A stretch of 64,000 bases of DNA, taken from Roseateles aquatilis (lineage in GTDB: Bacteria > Pseudomonadota > Gammaproteobacteria > Burkholderiales > Burkholderiaceae_C). Within the stretch, counting starts at the first letter, position 1. Every line of letters starts with the position of its first letter. The stretch spans positions 416,263-480,262 of the forward strand of contig NZ_NIOF01000004.1 in NCBI RefSeq assembly GCF_002205645.1, in the 5' to 3' direction. Under the pieces are notes generated by a model, which worked only from the letters and a program-made list of their open reading frames with translations, made no database searches and was not told where the DNA came from. The position numbers and the translations under genes are program-made. Shown here piece by piece: positions 1 through 8,493 of this stretch.

Positions 1-781
1 AAAGCGTGAGTGAAGAAAAAGTTGGTGGCAGCCACGCGAGCGCATAGGCGATCAGGCTTTGCCCGCCTGTGTGACTGATCCAGGCAAGGCCAAGAACAAT
101 GGCCCATCCAGCAAGCGTCCAGGGCACGATCGCAGTATCGACAATCAGTGCAAGTACCAGCGTGCACAACGCCGCTGATATCGTGCTCCACAGCATGATG
201 ATGATCGTGGCGTATATCTTTCGCAGTCGACCGAGCAGCAGGATGTAGCCAGCGTAGAGGGCCGCCGCCGATAGGGCTACCGCGTCTCCTTTGGCGCTGC
301 CTGCACCGATAGCACTGTCTCCCCATTTCAGAACCACTATTCCTGCGATCGAAAGTGTTAACCCCGCCAGAAACACTCGGCTGACTTTCTGGCCTAGCGC
401 GAACCAACTGAATAACGTCACGAATATCGGCGCCATATTAACGAGCAGCGTCGAGTTCGCCACTGACGTCATCCGTAGCGATATGTGCCAGGTTGCAAGC
501 TCGCTCGCCAGCAGAATGCCGGGCATGGCCACAGCAATATGCTCGCTGAGCCTGCGCGGCATCTGTGCAGCGGTTTCGCCCGTGTGGGAGCGTCTGAACA
601 AGTACCACAATGGGAGCAGTGCCAGAGCCAGGCGCCAGAAGGCCGTTGAGACTGAGCCCAACTCGGAGATACGTACGAAGATCGGCGAGCAGCCGATGGC
701 AACGCCGCCGATGAGGAGTGCAGGTAGCGCAAGACGATGGGCACCGTTCGGTGAAGATCCGGATAAAGACGGTGTAGTCAT
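1..781 (-). CDS. EamA/DMT-family transporter, C-terminus beyond the window
   Basis: Reading the minus strand from the ATG at 781 gives an open frame of 260 codons that runs off the left edge. It shows alternating hydrophobic segments typical of drug/metabolite transporters, for example ALPALLIGGVAIGCSPIFVR near the start, followed by AFWRLALALLPLW and VFLAGLTLSIAGIVVLKWG. EamA proteins are inner-membrane exporters of about 300 residues with ten helices in two repeats, so only the last few tens of residues are missing. It lies 190 bases downstream of a second EamA gene in the same direction and behind a sulfur-amino-acid lyase, which suggests export of an amino acid or its product. The substrate cannot be told from sequence. 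Confidence 0.85.
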   Translation of the reverse strand, partial: MTTPSLSGSSPNGAHRLALPALLIGGVAIGCSPIFVRISELGSVSTAFWRLALALLPLWYLFRRSHTGETAAQMPRRLSEHIAVAMPGILLASELATWHISLRMTSVANSTLLVNMAPIFVTLFSWFALGQKVSRVFLAGLTLSIAGIVVLKWGDSAIGAGSAKGDAVALSAAALYAGYILLLGRLRKIYATIIIMLWSTISAALCTLVLALIVDTAIVPWTLAGWAIVLGLAWISHTGGQSLIAYALAWLPPTFSSLTL

Positions 782-971
782 GATTGTCGCCTTCAGCGTT
801 GTACTGCAGAGGGTAAGGCCAGTGGTGCCCGCATCTCAGCCACTGCCTATTTCGCGTCGGTACGACCTTGGGGGTGTGAGGTTCGTAGTGGACCAACCGC
901 AGAGCCGACAGTCATAGAGTTTGCTTGGTCACTCATTTCGCGCGTATTGGTATTGAGCTGGTGGGCCTTCG

Positions 972-1877
972 TCACACGATCGCTTTTTCTTCATGGGCCT
1001 TCCGTCGCAATGACCAGCCCAACGTCATACCTGCGGCTGCTAGCAAGATCAACGCAGCTCCAATCACTTGCAGCAGATGCAGCCGATGGCCGAAGGCCAC
1101 GTTATCCACGACAATAGCTACTATCGGGTAGATGAACGACAGGGCACCCGTCAGGTGTGTCGGCAGTCTCTGAATGGCCCCGTACAGCAAGATATACATC
1201 AGGCCTGTATGTATTACCCCAAGCGTGGCCAACGTACTCCAGGTAAGTGCTCCAGCGGGCCAACCCCCTTGTAATACGAGTGGCGACAGCACGACAACTC
1301 CCACGATCACATGAACCAGTGCGATCAAATGCGGAGGAACGCCTTTGAGTTGTTTTGCGAACAGAGCCACCAAAGCATAGAAAAACGCTGCACCCAAAGA
1401 TAGTGCGATGCCCCAAAGGTAATTGCTCTGCGCCGCACCGGGTTCGGATTGAGTTCGCACGATCAGCAACATGCCGCAGAATGACAGTGATAACCATCCG
1501 AGTTTAGCCAGTGTCAATCGTTCTCCAAGGAACAGTGCGCCCAAGCCGACCAGCATGAACGGCTGGGTGTTGTAGACCGTCGTGGCAATGGATATGGAGG
1601 ATTTCGAGTAGGCCGAGAACAGTAGCAGCCAGTTTGCTACCAGGGCGGCCCCACCCGCGACCGCGATCGCAAACTGGCGCCAGCTCATCCTTCCCGATCT
1701 CAGATATCCTTTGGTTGCGCAGATCGGTAGAAGTACCAGTGCGCCAAACACGCAGCGCCAAAGCACGACCTGCGTGACTGGACGTCCAGATACAACCACC
1801 AACCAGCCGATGGTGCCACAGATCATCATCGCGGCAACCATCTCAATCATTCCACGTGCTCGTTCGTTCACGTCCAT
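972..1877 (-). CDS. EamA/DMT-family transporter
   Basis: 301 residues with about ten hydrophobic helices in two EamA repeats, for example MVAAMMICGTIGWLVVVSG at the N-terminus and IGAALILLAAAGMTLGWSL near the end. The frame stays open upstream to 2012, but the ATG at 1877 (protein begins MDVNERARG) has a GAGGA just before it and gives the normal family length, so it is preferred. The basic, His- and Lys-containing tail is expected for a cytosolic C-terminus. It is probably an inner-membrane metabolite exporter. It shares direction with the PLP lyase at 2200-3357 and the partial EamA gene at the left edge, a common arrangement for amino-acid efflux controlled by an Lrp-type regulator. Confidence 0.88.
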   Translation of the reverse strand: MDVNERARGMIEMVAAMMICGTIGWLVVVSGRPVTQVVLWRCVFGALVLLPICATKGYLRSGRMSWRQFAIAVAGGAALVANWLLLFSAYSKSSISIATTVYNTQPFMLVGLGALFLGERLTLAKLGWLSLSFCGMLLIVRTQSEPGAAQSNYLWGIALSLGAAFFYALVALFAKQLKGVPPHLIALVHVIVGVVVLSPLVLQGGWPAGALTWSTLATLGVIHTGLMYILLYGAIQRLPTHLTGALSFIYPIVAIVVDNVAFGHRLHLLQVIGAALILLAAAGMTLGWSLRRKAHEEKAIV

Positions 1878-1962
1878 TATCCTCGTCGGTTTTAAGGAAT
1901 CTCTCCAAGACCCACCCGCCAAAAACTGGATTCGGAGTTGAATATCGCGCAAGATTTCGGAC

Positions 1963-2080
1963 ATGAACCAGGCATGCTCGGCCCTTGACCCACTGCCCAA
2001 GAAGACCCGCATAGAAGTCTTCCTCGATGAGATGAATCAGGTGGTGCCCTGGCCAGTGCTTGCGGCGCTGATTCAGCAGC
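1963..2080 (+). pseudogene. Remnant of an IS5-family transposase N-terminus
   Basis: The frame starting at 1963 reads KKTRIEVFLDEMNQVVPW and then LAALIQQHAR, matching the conserved start of IS5-group transposases (K-x-x-R-x-E-V-F-L-x-E-M-x-x-V-V-P-W followed by an L-x-x-L-I segment). The expected continuation (a proline/arginine-rich stretch and the DDE domain) is absent; the frame instead continues as antisense of the PLP lyase. This is a short decayed scar in the 322-base gap between the lyase and the EamA gene. Nothing else recognisable lies in that gap. Confidence 0.6.
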
Positions 2081-2199
2081 ACGCGCGGGAATGCTTGGCT
2101 CTACGGACGAGCAAGCAGGGAGGTTTTTGCAGACGCTCCCAAGCAGTTTCTTTCTTTTGTCTACACCCTCCTAGAGAGCCACTTGCACGCTGGCGCTAC

Positions 2200-3357
2200 C
2201 TATTTGATGCCAGTCCTCAAGGCCTGTTCGATATCGGAACGGAGGTCCTCCGGCGCTTCAAGACCAATATTCAATCGGACCAAGCGTCCACCGTAGTTTT
2301 TGCCCGGCCGCTCCAGATTCGGGTAGACCAGCGCCAGGCTGGTGACCCCACCCCAACTCATTCCAATTCTGAACACCTTCAGCGCGTTAACAAACGCTTC
2401 GACTTGCGCTGCCGGGATCTCATCGCGGAACTTGATCGAGAAGACACTTGCCGAGCCGGTGAAATCTCGCTTCCAGATTTCGTGGCCCGGGCAAGAAGCG
2501 AAGGCAGGATGGAGAACAGACTCCATCATTGGCTGCTCCGCCAACCAGCCGGCGATCGCCAGCGTGCTTTTTTCCAGATGGGTCAGTCGGATACCCAGTG
2601 TTTGCAGGCCACGGAGCGCGAGGCTGCAATCATCTGGCGAGACCGCCAAGCCAAGCTGCTTGAACGTGTCTCCCACCACTTCCTTGAGGTGCTCGTTCCT
2701 GACCGAGACCGTCCCCAGCAAGAGATCACTATGCCCGCCAATGTACTTCGTCAGCGCCTGGACACTGATATCCACCCCGTGCGCGAACGCATCAAACAGA
2801 ACTCCGGCGGCGTACGTGTTATCGATCGCAACCGGAACACCAAGCGCACGCGCAGCCTTGCAGATGGCTGGAATATCTTGAATCTCCATCGTCACCGACC
2901 CCGGACTTTCCGTCCAAATCAGGGCAGTGTTTGGACGGATCAACGCAGCGATGTCGGCCCCGATCAGCGGATCGTAGGGTTCAACTTCAACGCCAAGCCG
3001 CTTGAGCAGATTGGATGCCATCTCCTTGTTCGGGCCGTAGGCGCTATACGGCACGAGGGCATGGCTGCCCGCAGAGCAGAGAGCGAAATACACCAACGTA
3101 ATAGCAGCCTGACCACCAGGTACCGTGAAGGTGTGATGAGCCCCCTCAAGCTGGCCAACCCGCGCCGCAAGTTCCATGGCGGTAGGGGTGCCATAGAGAC
3201 CGTAGGTGTACCGGTCCTGCTGCTGTTTCCAATCGTCCCGGACGTCAGCTTGCGAGTCGAACAGGACTGTCGAACCACGGTACGTCGGAACGGTGAGGGA
3301 TTTGAAGCCGGTGGGTGCGAGTTGCTGCGGTTGAACGAGACGAGTACGCCAATCCAT
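2200..3357 (-). CDS. Cys/Met-metabolism PLP-dependent lyase (cystathionine beta-lyase type)
   Basis: 385 residues, the usual length for the trans-sulfuration enzyme family. Visible signatures are RYTYGLYGTPT (phosphate-binding Tyr/Arg region), TFTVPGGQAAITL, the aspartate stretch VPVAIDNTYAAG, and ALTKYIGGHSDLLLG with the Schiff-base lysine. The family cleaves or forms C-S bonds in cystathionine, methionine or cysteine in the cytosol. The ATG at 3357 follows AAGGTG at good spacing; a GTG at 3366 is possible. It is transcribed away from the Lrp gene at 3458 and towards two EamA exporters. Whether it is MetC, methionine gamma-lyase or another member cannot be settled from motifs alone. Confidence 0.85.
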   Translation of the reverse strand: MDWRTRLVQPQQLAPTGFKSLTVPTYRGSTVLFDSQADVRDDWKQQQDRYTYGLYGTPTAMELAARVGQLEGAHHTFTVPGGQAAITLVYFALCSAGSHALVPYSAYGPNKEMASNLLKRLGVEVEPYDPLIGADIAALIRPNTALIWTESPGSVTMEIQDIPAICKAARALGVPVAIDNTYAAGVLFDAFAHGVDISVQALTKYIGGHSDLLLGTVSVRNEHLKEVVGDTFKQLGLAVSPDDCSLALRGLQTLGIRLTHLEKSTLAIAGWLAEQPMMESVLHPAFASCPGHEIWKRDFTGSASVFSIKFRDEIPAAQVEAFVNALKVFRIGMSWGGVTSLALVYPNLERPGKNYGGRLVRLNIGLEAPEDLRSDIEQALRTGIK

Positions 3358-3443
3358 GAGAAACACCTTATAACGTGGCCACGATTTGGTGTTAGTCTAT
3401 TGCGTATGGCTTGATAGATTGCCCCGTTTTTCCAACTTGAAAT

Positions 3444-3456
3444 GAGAAATTTTCTC
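3444..3456. promoter_or_regulatory. Palindrome at the Lrp gene start, candidate autoregulatory site
   Basis: GAGAAATTTTCTC is a perfect 6-1-6 inverted repeat directly in front of the ATG at 3458, where a Shine-Dalgarno would be expected and none is seen. The AG(A)-AT-rich-CT layout resembles Lrp/AsnC operators. It sits in the 100-base divergent region between the PLP lyase and the regulator. The function is inferred from layout only. Confidence 0.45.
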
Positions 3457-3457
3457 T

Positions 3458-3946
3458 ATGGCGCAGGATCAGCACCTGGATAAATTCGATATGGCTTTGA
3501 TCGCTGCGCTGCAGGTGGACAACAGCGTCCCGTTGCGCGAGCTGGCTGATCAAGTACACCTGTCAACCGCCTCAGTCCAGCGGCGTATTCAGCGGATGCA
3601 GAAAACAGGGGTCATCAAGGCTAATACAGCCGTCATAGACCCCGATAAGGTGGGGAGGGTGATCACGATTGCGGTCGAAGTGCATGTGGATCGCGTTCAA
3701 TCCGATGATCTAAAAGCCATCAAAAAGCAGTTCTCCGGTCAGGAAATCCAACAGTGTTATTACGTCACAGGGGATGCTGACTTTCTGTTGATTCTGAATG
3801 TCGCCAGCATGGCTGAGTTTCAAGTGATTTCAAATAGGCTTTTCTACAACAATCCAAACGTTAAATGGTTCAGAACTATTGTAGTAATGGATAGGGTGAA
3901 AACAACACTTCACGTCCCGCTCACTGACGCTGAGGCAAGTAATTAG
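3458..3946 (+). CDS. Lrp/AsnC-family transcriptional regulator
   Basis: 162 residues. The N-terminal helix-turn-helix is seen in VPLRELADQVHLSTASVQRR (about residues 24-43) followed by IQRMQKTGVI, the classic AsnC-type signature. The C-terminal half is the RAM ligand-binding domain (ITIAVEVHVD, then CYYVTGDADFLLILNV). Such proteins are small octameric regulators that sense amino acids. Placement divergent from the PLP lyase and the EamA exporters makes control of that set the simplest role, in the manner of Lrp-type regulators of amino-acid exporters. The start at 3458 is preferred for length. Confidence 0.92.
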   Translation: MAQDQHLDKFDMALIAALQVDNSVPLRELADQVHLSTASVQRRIQRMQKTGVIKANTAVIDPDKVGRVITIAVEVHVDRVQSDDLKAIKKQFSGQEIQQCYYVTGDADFLLILNVASMAEFQVISNRLFYNNPNVKWFRTIVVMDRVKTTLHVPLTDAEASN

Positions 3947-4748
3947 ATAAATATACCGTTGGCCTCGCAGCCCAAGCTGGATTTAGAAAACTTTTGCCAG
4001 TTGCAGCTTAAAGACCTCCGGAGTGTCTAGAAACTGCGGCTTGTCCAGCCGACGAGAACAAGCCGCTGGAGGCCAGGCCCTGCTGATCGTGCAGCACCAC
4101 AGCAGGATCATTGCCAAGGCTTCGCGGTACAAAGAGTACTGCATGGCATCAAGCCCGTGCCATCTGCGTCTTGTGCAGCGTCACCGTCAGCGCACAACCA
4201 CCGCCAGCACCAGCGGCACGAGGGACATACCTCGCGAAGCCAAGGAAGTTGAGCAGCGCGCAGCCATCGAACGTGGCACATCGCCCATAGAAATTTCTGG
4301 CCTCAATGCCACACTGGAGCGTATGGACCTGGCCTTAACCTACCCTTCAGAGCTGTCTTCGTAGAGTTGCCGTCAGAGCGAGATCGCAGGGCTCGCGGAT
4401 TTTGATTGGCAGTTTGCCCGCTGCGGCCTCCTGGTTGTGCTTGCCTCTGAGTTCCTTGTACTTGCTCACTTGCATGTCCGATATGCGTTTGCCGGGCACC
4501 GTGACAGCCTCCCTCTGGAAGCCCACCACTGTAGAAATCCACCCGCAAACGCCGCCCGGCGACCTGCGTCAACCGCTCACGATAGTTGTCGCCGAGCGAT
4601 CAAGAATATCGTCTCCCGCCACGATGCAGTCACCCGCGATGATGTCGTCGTCGTTGCATCCTGACGGCAAAAGCGCAGCCCAGAGGGGTGCGCTTTTGCT
4701 TTTGCACAGAGCGACCCGCTATTGAACTGACCGCATGAGACGGATGGC
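3947..4748. other. 802-base stretch without an intact gene
   Basis: No open frame here has codon use or motifs of a real gene. The only recognisable part is a decayed transposase scar at about 4400-4500 on the minus strand, listed separately. The stretch separates the Lrp gene from the convergent oleate hydratase gene and is probably insertion-sequence debris. Confidence 0.6.
4395..4505 (-). pseudogene. Decayed fragment resembling an IS21-type (IstA) transposase N-terminus
   Basis: The minus frame reads VPGKRISDMQVSKYKELR and then KHNQEAAAGK, close to the N-terminal helix-turn-helix region of IstA-like transposases (P-G-x-R-I-x-D-x-Q-V-x-x-Y, then Q-E-x-A-A-A-K). After this the expected A-x-x-S-x-x-x-R-R segment is lost and the frame stops at 4347. 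No catalytic domain is present. The family assignment is from memory of the motif and is moderate. Confidence 0.4.
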
Positions 4749-6518
4749 TCAATCTTCCGGCACCAACCCGTTTTCTCGCAGCAATACACCGATCTGGGTG
4801 CCGTCGAGTTTCTTCAGCAGGCGATCGCGCAGGAATGCAGGGATACCGGCACCCACGGGTTTCCCGTCGCGCAACGTATGGACCGCCGCCAGCAAGGTGC
4901 GGATGTCGTAAGTGGAATTGAACACTTCCGGCACGCCGCGTTCGACATTCAGCAGGGTGTAGACCGCCTCCATCGGCGTGCGCACCGAATACTCCGTGGT
5001 GAAGATGCAGTCCCGCTGTTTCGACTCCGCGAACTGGCCGATAAAGGCGAAATTGACCGCGCCCTGCGGCACCACGTCCGGCCGATCACCCGTCTGACGC
5101 GGCATGAAGAACGCGGTGATGTAGGGCATCATGGTGGGGACCGTGCTGGCGCCCGTCGCGGCGAGTTCGGGAATGTCTTCGACCGGCACGCCGAGGTGGT
5201 ACAGCCACTCCTGAGTGATTTCCTCACCGGTGCATTCCTGCATCGGCTTTTTCACATAGTCGCCCGGCTTGTCGACGAAGAGCGCGTAGAACCACGCGAT
5301 CATCTGGCCCTTCGGCTGTTTCTTGAAATGCGGCTGCCGGTGGACCGTCCAGCTCAACAGCCAGCTTGAATCCTTCACCGTCACGATACCGGCGGAGACC
5401 ACCTTGCCGGTGAACGGATTGCGCTTCGTGATCTTCTCCACCTGTTGCGCAATCCGCGGGTGGAAGGCGGTGATCGACGCGGAGGCCCATTTCGTCTCGG
5501 GGATATGCGCGCCGAACACGTCGGGACGGCCGAACGAGGGATCCTTGGCAGCAATGCGGCGCCACAGATCCCAAGCCGGTGCCGGACCGTCCTTCAGCTT
5601 GGCCGGCGTGTGGTGATCGCCATTGTCAGAATTCTCCGTCAACGATCCGATGGTGACGAAGACGAGATCGTCGGGGCCGAGGTCGACACCGCCTTGCACG
5701 CCGTTTTCGACCCACTGAATGCGGGTCGCCTGCTTGCGGTCCTGCTGGATATCGAAATCGACATCGGTGACCTCGACGCCGTAGCGGAACTGGACGCCAT
5801 GGTCGGTCAGCCATTTGACCAGCGGCAGAACCATCGACTCATACTGGTTGTACCGGTTGAATTTCAGCGAGGAGAAGTCCGCCAAACCGGCGATGTGATG
5901 GATGAAGCGATGGAGATAGAGCTTCATCTCCAGGGCGGAATGCCATTCCTCGAAGGCAAACATCGTGCGCCAGTAGAGCCAGAAATTGCTCTTGAGGAAA
6001 TCCTCGCCAAAGACTTCATTGATCCGTTTGTTCTCCATCTCTTCGCGCGTCGCCAGGAAGACGGAGATCAAGTCCTTCTGCGCTTGGTCGTTCAGCGTCA
6101 GCAGCCCCTTGTCGGGCACGTCCTGGCCCTGGTTCTGCGTCGTGCGCTGAAATGAAATGTTGGGATCGTCTTTGTTGAGGCGGTAGAACTCGTCGAGGAC
6201 ACTGGCATCTTCGATCTCCAGCGATGGGATCGAGCGATAGAGATCCCACAGGCACTCAAAATGTTCTTCCATCTCGCGGCCGCCGCGAATGACGAATCCC
6301 TTTTTGGGAACGTCAAGACCGTCGAGCGCGCCGCCCGGAATGGCCAGTTCCTCGAGGATGGTGATCTTCTCTCCCGCGACACCGCCGTCTCGGATGAGGA
6401 AAGCGGCGCCTGCAAGCCCGGCAAGCCCCGATCCCACGAACCAGGCCGTCTTCCTGTCCGCGCCCTCGGGTTTGCGGGGACGGACGAATGCCTCATAGTT
6501 TCCACTGCTGTAATGCAT
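4749..6518 (-). CDS. ohyA: Oleate hydratase (myosin-cross-reactive-antigen family)
   Basis: 589 residues, the normal length of this flavoenzyme family (about 550-650). FAD-binding GSGLAGLAGAAFLIRDG lies near residue 29, and the characteristic PGGALDG and GGREMEEHFECLWDLY follow. The enzyme adds water across the cis-9 double bond of oleic and related fatty acids, giving 10-hydroxystearic acid; FAD has a structural role. The start at 6518 is the family-like MHYSSGNYEAFVRP. It is the last gene of a minus-strand set behind a TetR regulator and a 3-hydroxyacyl-CoA dehydrogenase, 30 bases after the latter. The role may be detoxification of unsaturated fatty acids or the first step of a catabolic route. 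Confidence 0.95.
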   Translation of the reverse strand: MHYSSGNYEAFVRPRKPEGADRKTAWFVGSGLAGLAGAAFLIRDGGVAGEKITILEELAIPGGALDGLDVPKKGFVIRGGREMEEHFECLWDLYRSIPSLEIEDASVLDEFYRLNKDDPNISFQRTTQNQGQDVPDKGLLTLNDQAQKDLISVFLATREEMENKRINEVFGEDFLKSNFWLYWRTMFAFEEWHSALEMKLYLHRFIHHIAGLADFSSLKFNRYNQYESMVLPLVKWLTDHGVQFRYGVEVTDVDFDIQQDRKQATRIQWVENGVQGGVDLGPDDLVFVTIGSLTENSDNGDHHTPAKLKDGPAPAWDLWRRIAAKDPSFGRPDVFGAHIPETKWASASITAFHPRIAQQVEKITKRNPFTGKVVSAGIVTVKDSSWLLSWTVHRQPHFKKQPKGQMIAWFYALFVDKPGDYVKKPMQECTGEEITQEWLYHLGVPVEDIPELAATGASTVPTMMPYITAFFMPRQTGDRPDVVPQGAVNFAFIGQFAESKQRDCIFTTEYSVRTPMEAVYTLLNVERGVPEVFNSTYDIRTLLAAVHTLRDGKPVGAGIPAFLRDRLLKKLDGTQIGVLLRENGLVPED

Positions 6519-6548
6519 GACGATCTCTCTTTCTTGCGTGCTGATTGA

Positions 6549-7412
6549 TCAATTGGCGGATTTGTAGCTGTAGAAACCCTCGCCGCTGGCGATGCCCAAC
6601 TTGCCCTTGTCGATGTAGTTCTCCTTCAGCCATGCGGCGAGCTGCCGGGCGTGCTCATCGCCGTGGGAGAGGATGTTGTGGGGCGTGGTCAGGCCGATGA
6701 CGTCATAGATCTGGAACGGCCCCAGCGGCGCGCCGGTGGCGATGCGCCAGACCTTGTCGACGTCGTGCGGGTCGGCATAACCGCCGGCCGCCAGTTCGGC
6801 CGCCGCGTTGAGCAGCGGCACCAGCAGCGAGTTGAGCACGTAGCCGGCCTTCTCCTTGCGCACCGGGATCGGCACCATGCCGATCGCGGCGGCGAAGGCG
6901 ACCACCGCATCGAACACGGCCGGGTCGGTGTCCGCTGTGCCCATCACCTCGGCGGTTTTGAACTTCCAGATCTGGTTGGCTAAGTGCAGCGCCAGGAAGC
7001 GATCCGGCCGGCCGGTGGAATCCTTGATGGCGCTCGGCAGCAGGGTCGAGGAGTTGGTGGCGAAGATGGTCCTGGCGGGGGCCAGGGTGGCAAGTTCTTG
7101 ATAGGTCTGCTGCTTGAGCTCAAGCACTTCAGGGATCGCCTCGATCACCAGGTCGGCCTCGGCCACGGCCGCGCCCAGGTCGGTGAAGGTGACGATGCGC
7201 GCCAGCGCCGCGTCGGTCTTGGCGCTGTCCGAGCCGGGCACGTCCTTCGCGTAGGTCGCAGCCAGACCAGCGAAACGCTGCTGGGCCTGTTCCAGGGCCG
7301 CCTCGCCGATGTCGTAGGCGCTGACGTCGAAGCCGCTGTAGGCCGTCTGAAAGGCGATCTGCGCACCCAGCACACCGGTGCCCAGTACCGTCACCTTGCT
7401 GATGGTACTCAT
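6549..7412 (-). CDS. 3-hydroxyacyl-CoA dehydrogenase family protein
   Basis: 287 residues from the ATG at 7412, which follows AGGAG at good spacing and overlaps the TetR stop by four bases (ATGA). The N-terminus is a Rossmann fold (VTVLGTGVLGAQIAFQTAY), then VIEAIPEVLELKQ and FATNSSTLLPS, then the catalytic histidine region RFLALHLANQIWKF, where the usual HFFNP is altered to HLANQ. The C-terminal 3HCDH domain includes the conserved KEKAGYVLNSLLVPLLN. Short members of this family oxidise 3-hydroxyacyl-CoA or related hydroxy acids with NAD. The altered HFFNP stretch suggests a substrate other than a standard beta-oxidation intermediate. The longer frame up to 8138 is an out-of-frame reading of tetR. 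Confidence 0.9.
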   Translation of the reverse strand: MSTISKVTVLGTGVLGAQIAFQTAYSGFDVSAYDIGEAALEQAQQRFAGLAATYAKDVPGSDSAKTDAALARIVTFTDLGAAVAEADLVIEAIPEVLELKQQTYQELATLAPARTIFATNSSTLLPSAIKDSTGRPDRFLALHLANQIWKFKTAEVMGTADTDPAVFDAVVAFAAAIGMVPIPVRKEKAGYVLNSLLVPLLNAAAELAAGGYADPHDVDKVWRIATGAPLGPFQIYDVIGLTTPHNILSHGDEHARQLAAWLKENYIDKGKLGIASGEGFYSYKSAN

Positions 7413-8107
7413 CGTGTCGCTCCTGTGGGTGAATGTCGCTTCCGTCTGGACGCCGGGACACCCGCTGTCAGTCCGGCCAGATAGCCGTCCACGATCTGCC
7501 GGATCTGCGCACGCAGGTCCTCCATCGGGGAGTGGCCGGGATGCGCGCCGGTCGAGGCGCGCGAGACCGCCAAGTGCGCCGCCGCGAACACCGAGATGCT
7601 GGCCAAGCGGGCCGCATCCGGCTGCGGGGGGCAGTCCGATCGTTCCGCGTGCGCGGTCAGACGCGCGGCGATGGCCGCCTCCAGATCGGCGATGAGCGCC
7701 AGACCTTCCAACCGATACTTCTCCGTGGGCGAGCCGAACATCAACTGGCGTTGATAGACCGCCAGGTTCTCGGCATGCAGGCGTCCCAGTTCCAGGATCG
7801 GTTCCACCATCGCCGCGATGCTGTCCACCAGATCTGGCAAGCGACTGGCTCGCTCGGCGCCCTGCGCCAGCGCAGCGCGCAGTTCCTGGTTGTAGACCAT
7901 CAGCAACAGCGCGTCCTTGGATGCGGCATAGCGGAACAGCGTGCCGGCCGCGATGTCGGCGCGTTCGGACACCGCTTGCGTGGTCACCCCGCCGAAGCCG
8001 CGCTCGGCGAACAGGTGAGCGGCCGCGCGAAAGATGCGCGCATGCTTGTCGGGCATGTTGCGTTCGCGCCGGCGAGGGGCTGCAGATGCGCGCGGAGCTA
8101 TGACCAT
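7409..8107 (-). CDS. TetR-family transcriptional regulator
   Basis: About 232 residues. The N-terminal helix-turn-helix runs ARIFRAAAHLFAERGF then VTTQAVSERADIAAGTLFRY, the standard TetR signature; the rest is a variable ligand domain. It is first in an apparent operon with the dehydrogenase and oleate hydratase and overlaps the next gene by four bases. ATGs at 8119 and 8107 are both in frame; neither has a strong ribosome site. A perfect inverted repeat just upstream (8122-8141) is a likely operator, so autorepression relieved by a fatty acid or acyl-CoA is the simplest model. Confidence 0.88.
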   Translation of the reverse strand: MVIAPRASAAPRRRERNMPDKHARIFRAAAHLFAERGFGGVTTQAVSERADIAAGTLFRYAASKDALLLMVYNQELRAALAQGAERASRLPDLVDSIAAMVEPILELGRLHAENLAVYQRQLMFGSPTEKYRLEGLALIADLEAAIAARLTAHAERSDCPPQPDAARLASISVFAAAHLAVSRASTGAHPGHSPMEDLRAQIRQIVDGYLAGLTAGVPASRRKRHSPTGATR

Positions 8108-8121
8108 TACGGATCCCATCG

Positions 8122-8141
8122 TTAATGACTAAACTCATTAA
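8122..8141. promoter_or_regulatory. Inverted repeat, likely TetR operator
   Basis: TTAATGA - 6 bases - TCATTAA is a perfect 7-base inverted repeat, 14 bases before the TetR start at 8107. Size and place fit an operator for the TetR protein controlling its own operon. AT-rich sequence beside it (TATAGT on the minus strand) could supply a -10 element. Confidence 0.6.
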
Positions 8142-8189
8142 TAACTATACGGCACTTGATTCCACAATTGCCGAGCCGATCGTTAAGTC

Positions 8190-8395
8190 GCCAGATCCGC
8201 ATCTTCATGGCCACCGGGGACGGCAAAACGACCGCACGCGCGGTCGCAGGGAGCCTGGGCATCGATGAGGTGCAAGGTCAATCCGGCGGACAGACTGGCT
8301 TTGGTCGAACGACTGCAACGCGAGGGCCGCGCAGTGGCGAAGGCGCGGCGACAGCATTGACGACGCCCGGCGCTGGCGCGTGCGGGAGTGGGCGT
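8190..8395 (+). pseudogene. Remnant of a heavy-metal (copper-type) P-type ATPase
   Basis: One frame reads MATGDGKTTARAVAGSLGI followed by DEV; after a frameshift another frame reads KVNPADRLALVERLQREGRA; then the bases that would encode DD-APALARAD appear, again shifted. In intact CopA-type ATPases these are consecutive pieces of the P and hinge domains (TGD, GI..V, P.DK...V..LQ..G..VAM.GDGINDAPALA). The catalytic DKTGT, membrane helices and metal-binding domains are absent. This is a short frameshifted scar, probably left by rearrangement of a metal-resistance region. Confidence 0.7.
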
Positions 8396-8493
8396 TGCGT
8401 AAGCAATGGGATGGACGCTCTCCAACCGTAGACGGCATCGAAGTGCCTCGGTGGAAGTGTCAACAGCCACTCGATCCGCAAGAAGCGTCTCCC

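Noticed and set aside
1963..3414. Long plus-strand frame of 483 codons opposite the PLP lyase
   Set aside because: Apart from the IS5-like start it is the antisense of a well-conserved lyase and has no domain of its own; GC-rich DNA gives such shadows.
4023..4364. 113-residue plus-strand ORF downstream of the Lrp gene
   Set aside because: No motif, no ribosome site, irregular codon use, and it lies in transposon debris.
6549..8138. A 529-residue fusion of an arginine-rich domain with the hydroxyacyl-CoA dehydrogenase
   Set aside because: The first 240 codons are tetR read in the wrong frame; the true start is the ATG at 7412 with its own ribosome site.
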